A DNA stretch of 12,227 bases from Pseudomonadota bacterium (lineage in GTDB: Bacteria; Pseudomonadota; Gammaproteobacteria; Burkholderiales; Rhodocyclaceae). Below, piece after piece: positions 6,719 through 12,227 of the stretch. How positions within the stretch are numbered: position 1 is the first letter of the stretch; the number at the start of each line of letters is the position of its first letter. The stretch spans positions 1 to 12,227 of the forward strand of contig JAJZPJ010000071.1 in the NCBI GenBank assembly GCA_021811225.1, written 5' to 3'. The notes under the pieces are model-generated. The model made no database searches, was not told the DNA's origin, and saw only the letters and a list, made by a program, of their open reading frames with translations. The translations under genes and the position numbers were made by a program.

Positions 6719-6949
6719 GTGGACATCAAGCTTCTTACCACCCGGACCTGCCACTGCGGCAACATCGAGCAGGAGTTGCGGGATATTGGACTCACATATG
6801 AATGTTGCTACGCCGAAGAACATCCGGAACTCGTGGAGCGATTCCGGATTCGTCATTGTCCCGTTCTGATTATTGACAAGGCGCGCGTCATCCCCGTGGA
6901 TGGCCTGATGGAGGGACAGATCAGAGCCTTGCTGACAACCGGAGATTAA
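6719..6949 (+). CDS. Small thioredoxin/glutaredoxin-fold protein with CxC motif
   Basis: A 76-residue protein with the compact thioredoxin-like pattern: a first strand (DIKLLTT), the redox-site position (RTCHCGN, Cys11 and Cys13), a helix, a second strand and the cis-proline loop HCPVLIID (Cys47-Pro48). The usual active site is CxxC or CxxS; here it is CHC, which favours metal binding or an atypical disulfide over ordinary reductase work. Cys29-Cys30 add a further thiol pair. An in-frame ATG at 6683 would overlap the DUF302 end. GTG 6719 is preferred, because GGAGG (6709-6713) lies five bases upstream and the fold begins there. The next gene starts two bases after its stop. Likely role: thiol redox or metal transfer in the cytoplasm, by inference. 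Confidence 0.8.
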   Translation: MDIKLLTTRTCHCGNIEQELRDIGLTYECCYAEEHPELVERFRIRHCPVLIIDKARVIPVDGLMEGQIRALLTTGD

Positions 6950-6951
6950 TT

Positions 6952-7203
6952 ATGAAATGTCCAGTATGCAAAGAAGTGAATCTGGTGATGACCGAGCGCC
7001 AGGGAATCGAGATTGACTACTGCCCGGAATGTCGCGGCGTGTGGCTGGATCGCGGCGAGCTGGACAAGTTCATCGAGCATGCGGAGCGTCAGGCTGGCGG
7101 CCGGTCGCGCAGCGACTATGCCGAGCGGCATGAGCGCCTCGACAACGACGACGAGTACCGTGGTAAGCCGCGCAAGTCCTTCCTACGCGATTTGTTTGAC
7201 TGA
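6952..7203 (+). CDS. zf-TFIIB zinc-ribbon protein
   Basis: An 83-residue protein. Residues 1-40 form the zinc ribbon of the zf-TFIIB family: CPVC (Cys3, Cys6) and YCPECRGVWLDRGELD (Cys24, Cys27). The rest is a charged tail (RSRSDYAERHERLDNDDEY) ending in KSFLRDLFD, a short amphipathic end seen in many family members. These proteins bind one Zn; their role is not established, and the name reflects the fold, not a link to transcription. The ATG lies two bases after the stop of the thioredoxin-like gene, with GGAG nearby. It is a common neighbour of metal genes, possibly as a cytoplasmic metal-binding or assembly factor. Confidence 0.88.
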   Translation: MKCPVCKEVNLVMTERQGIEIDYCPECRGVWLDRGELDKFIEHAERQAGGRSRSDYAERHERLDNDDEYRGKPRKSFLRDLFD

Positions 7204-7247
7204 CGAGGCAAGTTCTCTTCTGATATCCATGGCAACGGAGGTGAATC

Positions 7248-7427
7248 ATGGGAAAAAGCAAAACTATTTCAAACGTGGCTGCCGGCACTGCGGTTGCAAT
7301 TTGTCTGTCCACTGCTCAGGTGGCCAAGGCTGATGAAAATCCATTCGAGATGCAGACTTTTCAGAAGGGTGGCGCATCCGGCCAGAAATTGGCGCAAGGC
7401 ATTACGGCGGACGATGGGGTGGCATGA
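7248..7427 (+). pseudogene. Signal-peptide part of a frameshifted secreted cytochrome c (59 codons)
   Basis: A short frame starts at ATG 7248 with an excellent Shine-Dalgarno (GGAGG, six bases upstream). It encodes a typical export signal: basic start (MGKSKTISN), a hydrophobic core (VAAGTAVAICL) and a cleavage site after AKA, then DENPFEMQTFQKGGASGQKLAQG. It ends in a TGA at 7425-7427 that overlaps the next ATG (ATGA). Just before the stop, the other frame reads YGGRWGG and runs on into the Met/Gly-rich start of the cytochrome. One extra base near 7394-7403 would join the two into a protein of about 178 residues. The cytochrome lacks any signal of its own, so a single-base deletion (or a sequencing error) is likelier than two real genes. 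Confidence 0.65.
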
Positions 7428-7783
7428 TGGACGGGCGGTGCGGCGGCATGATGGAAGGCATGATGATGGGCGGCGAGATGCCGCGCGGCGTCGATCCGGC
7501 GCAATTGCCGGAACCCCAATCGGCAGGAGCGCGACTGGTAGGCCAGTTCTGTACACAATGCCATGGCCTCCCTACCCCCGACTTACACAGCGCCGCGGGA
7601 TGGCTGCCTACAGTCGACCGAATGAACGCGCGCATGCAATGGATGAGCCGCAACAGCAACATGGGAATCCACGCGCCGAGTCGATCCGAGCTTCAAACCA
7701 TTGTTGCGTATCTGCAGTCGCAAGCCGACGTGCCTGACGGCGGTGACCGCTTGCCGAAAGGCGGGAACGGAAAGGAAAAATGA
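7424..7783 (+). CDS. Met/Gly-rich c-type cytochrome domain (continuation of the broken gene)
   Basis: A frame of 119 codons. It opens with a Met/Gly-rich stretch (DGRCGGMMEGMMMGGEM) and then carries one haem c site, CTQCH (residues 43-47), followed by LPTPDLHSAAGW. A Met-rich helix (TVDRMNARMQWM) may supply the sixth iron ligand, and the end is hydrophilic. Small monohaem cytochromes of this pattern sit in the periplasm and pass electrons. Covalent haem attachment occurs only after export, yet this frame has no signal peptide; the upstream frame at 7248 supplies one in another phase. Translation could start at ATG 7424 by coupling, but the product would stay in the cytoplasm. Role in the metal cluster unknown; Cu(I) oxidation or binding is a guess. 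Confidence 0.75.
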   Translation: MMDGRCGGMMEGMMMGGEMPRGVDPAQLPEPQSAGARLVGQFCTQCHGLPTPDLHSAAGWLPTVDRMNARMQWMSRNSNMGIHAPSRSELQTIVAYLQSQADVPDGGDRLPKGGNGKEK

Positions 7784-8028
7784 TGATGGATTACGAGATG
7801 GGCTGGGGATGGGGATTCGGCTGGATATGGATGATCCTGTTGTGGCTGGTGCCGATATTGCTCGTGCTCGCGGCGTTCAGGTATTTGTTCGCCGGCAAAG
7901 GCCGAACCGGTATCGGCGCCCGTCAGGACGATGACCGGGCACTGGCCATCCTGGAAGAAAAATACGCGCGAGGAGAAATCGGTCGCGAGGAGTTTATGCA
8001 GAAACGCGACGACTTGAAGGGGGGATAG
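7780..8028 (+). CDS. SHOCT-domain membrane protein
   Basis: An 82-residue protein. The start is Trp/Met-rich (MGWGWGFGWIWM), followed by a single membrane segment (about residues 15-38, ILLWLVPILLVLAAFRYLF). After a short Gly/Arg linker comes the SHOCT motif at about 52-79 (LAILEEKYARGEIGREEF). SHOCT domains are short helical elements found at protein ends, thought to help oligomerise or tether partners. Three consecutive ATG codons (7780, 7783, 7786) follow AAAGGA; the first overlaps the cytochrome stop as ATGA, while the second or third has better spacing. Small TM-SHOCT proteins are common next to copper and other metal genes; the precise role is unknown. Confidence 0.85.
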   Translation: MMMDYEMGWGWGFGWIWMILLWLVPILLVLAAFRYLFAGKGRTGIGARQDDDRALAILEEKYARGEIGREEFMQKRDDLKGG

Positions 8029-8084
8029 TCCCCGGTCTCGGGCGGGATCGGGGTGTGCAGTTTCCACCAGTAAAGGAGATGCAA

Positions 8085-8696
8085 ATGAACACGAAACAGA
8101 AACTCGCCGGCGCGCTTGCCGCGCTGGCCCTCTTGGGAACGGTTGCTCCCGGCGCTTCCGCGCAGCAGGGACAGACCGGTCCCAACTATGGCTACGGCAT
8201 GATGGGCGGATGGTGCCCAATGTGCGGAATGGGTCCCGGCATGATGGGCGGCCGGGGCATGGGGCCGGGGATGATGGGTGGCTATGGCATGGGACCGGGC
8301 ATGATGGGCCGGGGCATGATGGGGGGCGACTGGGATGACTGGGACGACCACTACATGGGCCGTGGCATGATGGGCCCCGGGATGATGGGCGGATACGGTT
8401 ACGGCCCCGCGCTCGATCTCACGGAGCAGCAGCAGGTCAAGATCGCGCAGATCCAGGAAGACTTCCGCAAAAAGCAGTGGGACTTGGCGGAGAAGATGGA
8501 TGCCGAGCAGGCGAAACTCAACGAGATCTATTATTCCGGCAAGCGCGACCCCGCCACGATCGACAACCAGTACAAGAAAATCTACGAGCTGCGTCGACAG
8601 ATGGTCCAGCTATCGCTCGATGCGCAGAACCGCATGGACTCCGTCCTGACCAAGGAGCAGAAGGAACGGTTCCGCGGTTACGGTCCCGGTCGATGA
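8085..8696 (+). CDS. Periplasmic Spy/CpxP-like protein with Met/Gly repeats
   Basis: A 203-residue exported protein. The signal peptide ends near residue 26 (TVAPGASA before QQGQ). Residues about 35-115 are Met/Gly/Pro-rich, with WCPMC (Cys44, Cys47) and repeated GPGMMGG and RGMMGG units plus an Asp/Trp patch (DWDDWDDHY). Residues about 118-195 are the helical LTxxQ domain, with LTEQQQVKI and LTKEQKERF, as in the Spy/CpxP/ZraP chaperone and metal-sensor group. That group works in the periplasm as ATP-independent chaperones, and ZraP binds Zn. The Met-rich insert is a plausible Cu(I)/Ag(I) site. ATG 8085 is chosen because AAGGAG lies six bases upstream and the signal peptide starts there. An earlier in-frame ATG at 8055 is rejected. 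Confidence 0.88.
   Translation: MNTKQKLAGALAALALLGTVAPGASAQQGQTGPNYGYGMMGGWCPMCGMGPGMMGGRGMGPGMMGGYGMGPGMMGRGMMGGDWDDWDDHYMGRGMMGPGMMGGYGYGPALDLTEQQQVKIAQIQEDFRKKQWDLAEKMDAEQAKLNEIYYSGKRDPATIDNQYKKIYELRRQMVQLSLDAQNRMDSVLTKEQKERFRGYGPGR
8229..8318 (+). repeat. 30-base tandem repeat encoding MGPGMMGGxG units
   Basis: Two full copies of a 30-base unit (8229-8258 and 8259-8288) and a shortened third one from 8289 encode MGPGMMGGRG, MGPGMMGGYG and MGPGMMGRG. Copies differ mainly at third codon positions, so the protein pattern is kept while DNA drifts. A degenerate echo follows at 8355-8398. Such repeats change in copy number by slippage, which could tune the number of Met ligands. Confidence 0.75.
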
Positions 8697-8724
8697 TGTG
8701 CTGATTGTGGGATCGCGCTTGCCG

Positions 8725-9090
8725 ATGAAGACAACGATGCCGGACTGGCTGCGCCGAATCGTCGCCCGCCTGCTGCTGATCACCATGGTGGTCAGCGCGG
8801 CGGGCCTGACGTTCGGGCGCGAGATTCTGGAAGACGAACCATCCGGGCCGGAGTCAACCGTCGCCATCGCAAGCGTAGATCAGCCCGACTTCTCCTCCCA
8901 AGGCAGCAGGATTGCCAAGAAGGTATGCGACCACAGTTGCCACAACTCCAGCCATTTCCTGGGCCAATTGCCCGATGATCTGATCGCTGTTTTACCTACA
9001 TCTGTCAGGCAGTTTTCGTCGCACGTCAAGCGACTGGCGGCCCGCGACCACACCGAAAACCCCTTCCGCCCTCCTCGGTTTCCCGCCTAG
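8725..9090 (+). CDS. Small exported His/Cys-motif protein in the CzcI position
   Basis: A 121-residue protein. A hydrophobic N-terminal stretch (about residues 10-30, IVARLLLITMVVSAAGLTFG) acts as signal peptide or anchor. After an acidic linker comes the motif CDHSCHNSSHFLG (about 71-83), with two Cys and three His residues, and the end is basic and Pro-rich (NPFRPPRFPA). CzcI-like proteins upstream of czcC in betaproteobacteria have a comparable small size, signal peptide and Cys/His cluster and are thought to influence Czc regulation or metal loading. Identity with CzcI is inferred from position and motif, not from alignment. A GTG at 8698 gives a longer form; neither start has a strong Shine-Dalgarno, and I prefer ATG 8725 because the signal peptide follows it directly. 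Confidence 0.65.
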   Translation: MKTTMPDWLRRIVARLLLITMVVSAAGLTFGREILEDEPSGPESTVAIASVDQPDFSSQGSRIAKKVCDHSCHNSSHFLGQLPDDLIAVLPTSVRQFSSHVKRLAARDHTENPFRPPRFPA

Positions 9091-9183
9091 CCACAGGGCC
9101 TCGGGAATTTTCCCCGACGGCGATGCAGACGTGCGTGTAGCGCCCGTCGTGTCCGTACACCTCATCACGCATCAAGTAATGCT

Positions 9184-9206
9184 GCCGCGCCCATGTTGTG
9201 CGCGGC
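9184..9206 (+). promoter_or_regulatory. GC-rich hairpin just before the czcC ribosome binding site
   Basis: GCCGCGC (9184-9190) and GCGCGGC (9200-9206) form a 7-bp stem with a 9-base loop, ending four bases before AAGGAG (9211-9216). No T-run follows, so it is not a standard terminator. It lies in the 131-base gap between the CzcI-like gene and czcC, the largest gap in the plus-strand cluster. It may affect mRNA stability or translation of the efflux genes. I see no confident promoter in this gap. Confidence 0.45.
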
Positions 9207-9221
9207 CAGGAAGGAGTCTTT

Positions 9222-10529
9222 GTGATTTTTATGACTGTATTGCGCAACAACTGGCGTCCCCGTCTGACCATCGGACACGGTGGGGCCGGCATGTTGTTTT
9301 TGCTTGCCACGCTGCTCGCGCTGCCGGCCGAGGCTGAAACCTTGACCCTGGGCCGAGCTTGGCAACTCGCCGAGGAGAACAATTCCCAGCTCAGATCGGC
9401 ACGGGCCACCCTGGATGCGGCCCAAGGCGAGCTGGCCGATGCCCGCAGCCTGCTCTGGAACAACCCGCAACTGTCGGCCGAGCGCCGGCGGAAGGAAGTG
9501 CCGCAGCCAGCCGCCCCCGCGCAAACCAACCGCGAGTGGAGCGTGGGCCTGAGCCAGACCTTCGAGATCGCCGGTCAGCAGGGCGCGCGGAAGAGCGCGG
9601 CCGAGCAGTCGCTCGCGGCGACGCAGGAGGCCATCGCGGAAACCCGGCGCCAGCTGCGCGCCGAGGTGGAGAGCCGCTTCGTGCGCGTACTCGGCCTGCA
9701 GCAGCGCATCCGCATGGAGGAACAGACCCTCAAGCTGATCGAGGATGCCGCGGGCGCGGTCGGCAAGCGGGTCAAGGCGGGCGAGGACAGCCGCCTCGAC
9801 GGCAACCTCGCCCAGGTGGAGGCGGAGCGGGCGCGCAATCAGGTCGCCGCGCTGCGCGAGCAACTCCTCCAGGCCCGCGCCGACCTGGCGAGCACGTTGC
9901 AACTGGCCGCCGATGCGCTGCCGCAGGTTGAAGGGGCGCTCGACCGGGACATGCATTACACACTGGATGAGCTCTTGGCCGCCGCGCAAGACCGCTCACT
10001 GCTGCGTGCGCTGGACCACCGCGAAGCCGCCGCGAAAAGCCGCCTTGATCTGGAGCGCGCCTCGGTCTACCCCGACGTCACGCTGGGACTCACCAGCGCG
10101 CGGGAGGGGCCTGCCGATCTGCGGGAAAAAGTCACGGGCCTGAGCATTTCCCTGCCGCTGCCCCTATTCCGCCGTAACGCCACGGGCATCGGGCGGGCGA
10201 CCACCGAACTGACCCAGACCCAGATCGAAAAGCAGGCCGCACAACGGGACGTGCGCGCCCAGGTGATGGCCCTTTGGGAACGCCTGGAAAACCTCAGGAG
10301 CCGGGTCAAGCGCCTGACCGAATCCGTCCTGCCCAGCCTGGAGGAAAACCAGCACCTGTCGGTGACGGCGTTCCGGGCAGGCGAGATCGGTCTGCTGCAA
10401 CTGCTGGTGGTCAACCGCCAGGTGCTGGACGGACAGCGCGACCTCCTCGATGCCCGCACCGACCTGCGGCTGACCGGCGTCGCCCTGGAGGCGGCAGCCG
10501 GATGGCAGCCCAGGGACACGGCCAAATGA
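9222..10529 (+). CDS. czcC: CzcC-like outer-membrane factor of RND metal efflux
   Basis: A 435-residue TolC-superfamily protein. A signal peptide ends near LPAEA before ETLTLGRAWQLAEENN, the usual start of the mature outer-membrane factor. Two repeats of long helices with beta segments follow. Examples are REWSVGLSQTFEIAGQQGAR and SISLPLPLFRRNATGIG, the paired strands that insert into the outer membrane, and helices rich in Ala, Glu and Gln. It forms the trimeric exit duct for the CzcB/CzcA pump. The start is GTG 9222, with AAGGAG five bases upstream; the ATG at 9231 is too far from it, and an earlier GTG at 9198 has no ribosome site. Its TGA overlaps an ATG in the frame of the next gene. Length is near the family norm of about 420. 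The metal is not defined. Confidence 0.9.
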   Translation: MIFMTVLRNNWRPRLTIGHGGAGMLFLLATLLALPAEAETLTLGRAWQLAEENNSQLRSARATLDAAQGELADARSLLWNNPQLSAERRRKEVPQPAAPAQTNREWSVGLSQTFEIAGQQGARKSAAEQSLAATQEAIAETRRQLRAEVESRFVRVLGLQQRIRMEEQTLKLIEDAAGAVGKRVKAGEDSRLDGNLAQVEAERARNQVAALREQLLQARADLASTLQLAADALPQVEGALDRDMHYTLDELLAAAQDRSLLRALDHREAAAKSRLDLERASVYPDVTLGLTSAREGPADLREKVTGLSISLPLPLFRRNATGIGRATTELTQTQIEKQAAQRDVRAQVMALWERLENLRSRVKRLTESVLPSLEENQHLSVTAFRAGEIGLLQLLVVNRQVLDGQRDLLDARTDLRLTGVALEAAAGWQPRDTAK

Positions 10530-10555
10530 AGAAACACAACGAAGGAATCCATGAA

Positions 10556-11773
10556 ATGAAGATATCGAACAATCGGAACGGGATGGCGAAGAAGCGCCTG
10601 GTCGTCTCCATGCTGATGACGGGCCTCCTGATCTCCGTGCTCGCCGGATGCGGCGACCAGTCCCCCGCACCCAAGGAAGGGGTGGCGCCCTCCGAACAAG
10701 CGGGCAAACCGGACACCGAGAAGCAGCCGGAAAAAGGGGAAGAGCACGGCCTGCGCCTGAGCGAAGAAGAAGCGCAGCGGGCCGGCATCAAGGTGCAGAA
10801 GCTCGAACCGCAAGAGAGAGCCGAGCAGATCGTGGTCACCGCCACCATCCAGGCCAACCAGGATAAACTCGCTCACGTCGCCCCGCGTGTGCCAGGCCGC
10901 ATCGTCAAGGTCAGAGCCAATCTGGGCGACAAGGTGAAGCGGGGGCAGCCGCTCGCGGTGCTCGACAGCATCGAGCTGGGCGAAGCGCGCTCCGCCTATC
11001 TGCAGGCGGCGAGCGAGGCGTCGGTGGCACAGGCCGGCTTCGAGCGCGCTGAACGGCTGCAGGCGGACAACATCATTCCCGAGAAGGAATTCCTGCGCGC
11101 ACGCGCGGAACATGAGAAAGCCCATGCAAGCCTGCGCGCTGCCGCTGACAAGCTGCGGATGATGGGGGTGGCCCCCGAAAAGTTGGCCGGTTCCACCTTC
11201 CCGCTCACCGCGCCGTTCGCGGGCACCGTGATCGAAAAGAAGGCCGTGCTGGGCGAACTGGCGCCGGTCGACCAGTCCCTGTTCACGGTGGCGGACCTGT
11301 CCACGTTGTGGATCGAGGCGAACCTGTTCGAGAAAGACCTGGCCAAAGTCAAAGCCGGCGCACAGGCGAGCGTCACGGTATCGGCCTATCCCGGCGTGGT
11401 GTACAAGGGTCGGCTCACCTACATCAGCAGCGTCATGGACAAGGAAACCCGCACCGTCAAGGCGCGGGTGGAAGTGCCGAATCCAGATGGCCGGCTGAAG
11501 CCGGAAATGTTCGCCACCGCCGCCATCCACACCGGGTCGAGCATGAAGGCGCTGCTGCTGCCGGAAGACGCGGTGCTGCTGGTGCAGGGTCAGCCCACCG
11601 TGTTCGTGGCTGAACAGGGCGGCTTCGAGCCGCGCGCGGTGGAAGTCGGCGATCGTGGCCAAGGCATGGCTGTGATCAAGTCCGGCATCGAGCCTGGCGA
11701 GGCGGTCGTGGTGAGCGGCGCCTACGCGCTGAAAGCCAGGCTGCTCAAGTCGCAAATCGGCGACGCGGACTAG
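10556..11773 (+). CDS. czcB: CzcB-like membrane fusion protein, lipoprotein form
   Basis: A 405-residue periplasmic adaptor. The N-terminus is a lipoprotein signal: basic start, hydrophobic core and lipobox LAGC with the lipidated Cys at 32. A Lys/Glu/Pro-rich linker follows. The body has the barrel and lipoyl halves (VAPRVPGRIVKVRANLGDKV and LTAPFAGTVIEKKAVLGELA) around a helical hairpin (SIELGEARSAYLQAASEASV, then ERAEHEKAH-like segments), then the beta-barrel (TVADLSTLWIEANLFEKDLA) and the membrane-proximal domain. It is shorter than the CzcB of Cupriavidus (about 520), which has extra His-rich parts. Two starts exist: ATG 10526 overlaps the czcC stop, and ATG 10556 has GAAGGA nine bases upstream. 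I prefer the latter; the protein differs by ten residues. It links CzcA to CzcC. Confidence 0.92.
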   Translation: MKISNNRNGMAKKRLVVSMLMTGLLISVLAGCGDQSPAPKEGVAPSEQAGKPDTEKQPEKGEEHGLRLSEEEAQRAGIKVQKLEPQERAEQIVVTATIQANQDKLAHVAPRVPGRIVKVRANLGDKVKRGQPLAVLDSIELGEARSAYLQAASEASVAQAGFERAERLQADNIIPEKEFLRARAEHEKAHASLRAAADKLRMMGVAPEKLAGSTFPLTAPFAGTVIEKKAVLGELAPVDQSLFTVADLSTLWIEANLFEKDLAKVKAGAQASVTVSAYPGVVYKGRLTYISSVMDKETRTVKARVEVPNPDGRLKPEMFATAAIHTGSSMKALLLPEDAVLLVQGQPTVFVAEQGGFEPRAVEVGDRGQGMAVIKSGIEPGEAVVVSGAYALKARLLKSQIGDAD

Positions 11774-11782
11774 GGGGCGGCC

Positions 11783-12227
11783 ATGCTGAATTACATTGTC
11801 GATGTGGCCTTGCGCTACAAACTCCTGGTGCTGGTGGCTTTTGCTCTGGTGGTGATGCTGGGCGTGAAAGCCTGGCGCGAAGTGCCGGTGGATGCCTTCC
11901 CCGACGTGACGCCGGTGCAAGTGAATATTTATACAGAAGCGCCCGGGCTTGCCGCTGAAGATGTGGAGAAGCTGCTCACTTTTCCGGTGGAGGGCGTGAT
12001 GGCCGGCCTGCCGGGGGTGGAGGAAATCCGCTCGGTGTCGCTGTTCGGGCTGTCCTATGTCAGCGTGTACTTCAAGGATGACGTGGACATCTACTTCGCG
12101 CGCCGCCTGGTGAGCGAAAAACTGCAGGAAGCCAAAGGCCGCATTCCGGAAGGCTACGGCGAGCCGGTGCTGGGCGCCAACAGTTCCGGCCTGGGCCAGG
12201 TGTTCTGGTACACCGTCGAATCGGCCG
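11783..12227 (+). CDS. czcA: CzcA-like RND metal efflux pump (N-terminal part, runs off the right edge)
   Basis: The first 148 residues of a heavy-metal RND transporter of the inner membrane; members are about 1,030-1,070 residues. The first membrane helix is LLVLVAFALVVMLGVKAW (about 14-31). The family signature follows: VPVDAFPDVTPVQVNI (about 34-49), then FPVEGVMAGLPGVEEIRS and FGLSYVSVYFKDDVDIYFAR. DAFPDVT and the DVDIYFAR region resemble CzcA more than CusA (which has DALPDLS). The proton-relay motifs and metal-site residues that define subclass and substrate lie past the edge. ATG 11783 follows the czcB stop by nine bases, with GGGGGCGG as weak ribosome site. It uses proton import to drive metal out through CzcB and CzcC. 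Confidence 0.92.
   Translation, partial: MLNYIVDVALRYKLLVLVAFALVVMLGVKAWREVPVDAFPDVTPVQVNIYTEAPGLAAEDVEKLLTFPVEGVMAGLPGVEEIRSVSLFGLSYVSVYFKDDVDIYFARRLVSEKLQEAKGRIPEGYGEPVLGANSSGLGQVFWYTVESA

Noticed and set aside
7386..7420. Programmed -1 ribosomal frameshift to join the two cytochrome frames
   Set aside because: No X XXY YYZ heptamer fits the zero frame here (GAAATTG and TGGGGTG both fail), so an indel or sequence error explains it better.
8021..8054. G/C-rich inverted repeats after the SHOCT gene as a terminator
   Set aside because: Short stems (five bases) with no T-run; the next gene has its own good ribosome site and same direction, so no termination is supported.
10067..11920. Open frame of 617 codons on the minus strand opposite czcC, czcB and czcA
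   Set aside because: It is antisense to three well-supported genes, its composition is His/Arg/Gln-rich as expected from reading GC-rich codons backwards, and it shows no domain pattern.
1..12227. CRISPR array, tRNA, rRNA, insertion sequence or integrase
   Set aside because: No spaced repeats of CRISPR type, no tRNA-like cloverleaf, no transposase or integrase motif and no terminal inverted repeats were seen by eye on either strand.

Overview
This is a GC-rich window that reads like a mobile or genomic-island segment from a proteobacterium. I lean towards a metal-exposed betaproteobacterium, because CzcCBA-type efflux, DUF302 and ArsR/SmtB genes combine with high GC codon usage. That placement is an inference; no rRNA, tRNA or other taxonomic marker is present.

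Left part, minus strand (1-1214): a tightly overlapping set of small phage- or ICE-type genes. In transcription order these are an AlpA/MerR-like helix-turn-helix protein, two conserved small proteins without known function, and the start of a phage-type P-loop ATPase that runs off the left edge. Stops and starts overlap at nearly every junction, so the set looks translationally coupled. Upstream lies a 185-base gap with three copies of a 10-base repeat and an intrinsic terminator that ends the next leftward unit.

Middle, minus strand (1400-3599): a two-gene unit of unknown function, 409 aa followed by 336 aa. The genes overlap by about 40 bases. The second protein ends in a winged-helix-like domain. 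I recognise no characterised family in either, and this is the part of the window with the least explanation.

Right part, plus strand (3752-12227): one long co-directional metal-handling cluster. It opens with an ArsR/SmtB repressor whose promoter places the transcript start at or next to the start codon, with an inverted repeat over the -10. Next come a P1B-type ATPase with an unusual APC motif and no N-terminal HMA domain, a DUF302 protein with a Met/Cys-rich tail, a CxC thioredoxin-fold protein, a zf-TFIIB protein, a secreted Met/Gly-rich c-type cytochrome apparently broken by a frameshift, a SHOCT membrane protein, a Met-rich Spy/CpxP-like periplasmic protein, a small exported His/Cys protein in the position of CzcI, and a CzcC-CzcB-CzcA tripartite RND efflux system (CzcA is cut by the right edge).

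A working model: the repressor senses a soft or divalent metal, the ATPase moves it from cytoplasm to periplasm, the Met/Cys/His-rich small proteins bind or buffer it, and CzcCBA pumps it out of the cell. The metal cannot be fixed from sequence. The Met- and Cys-rich accessory proteins suggest Cu(I), Ag(I) or another soft metal, while the CzcA-like start suggests Zn, Co or Cd.
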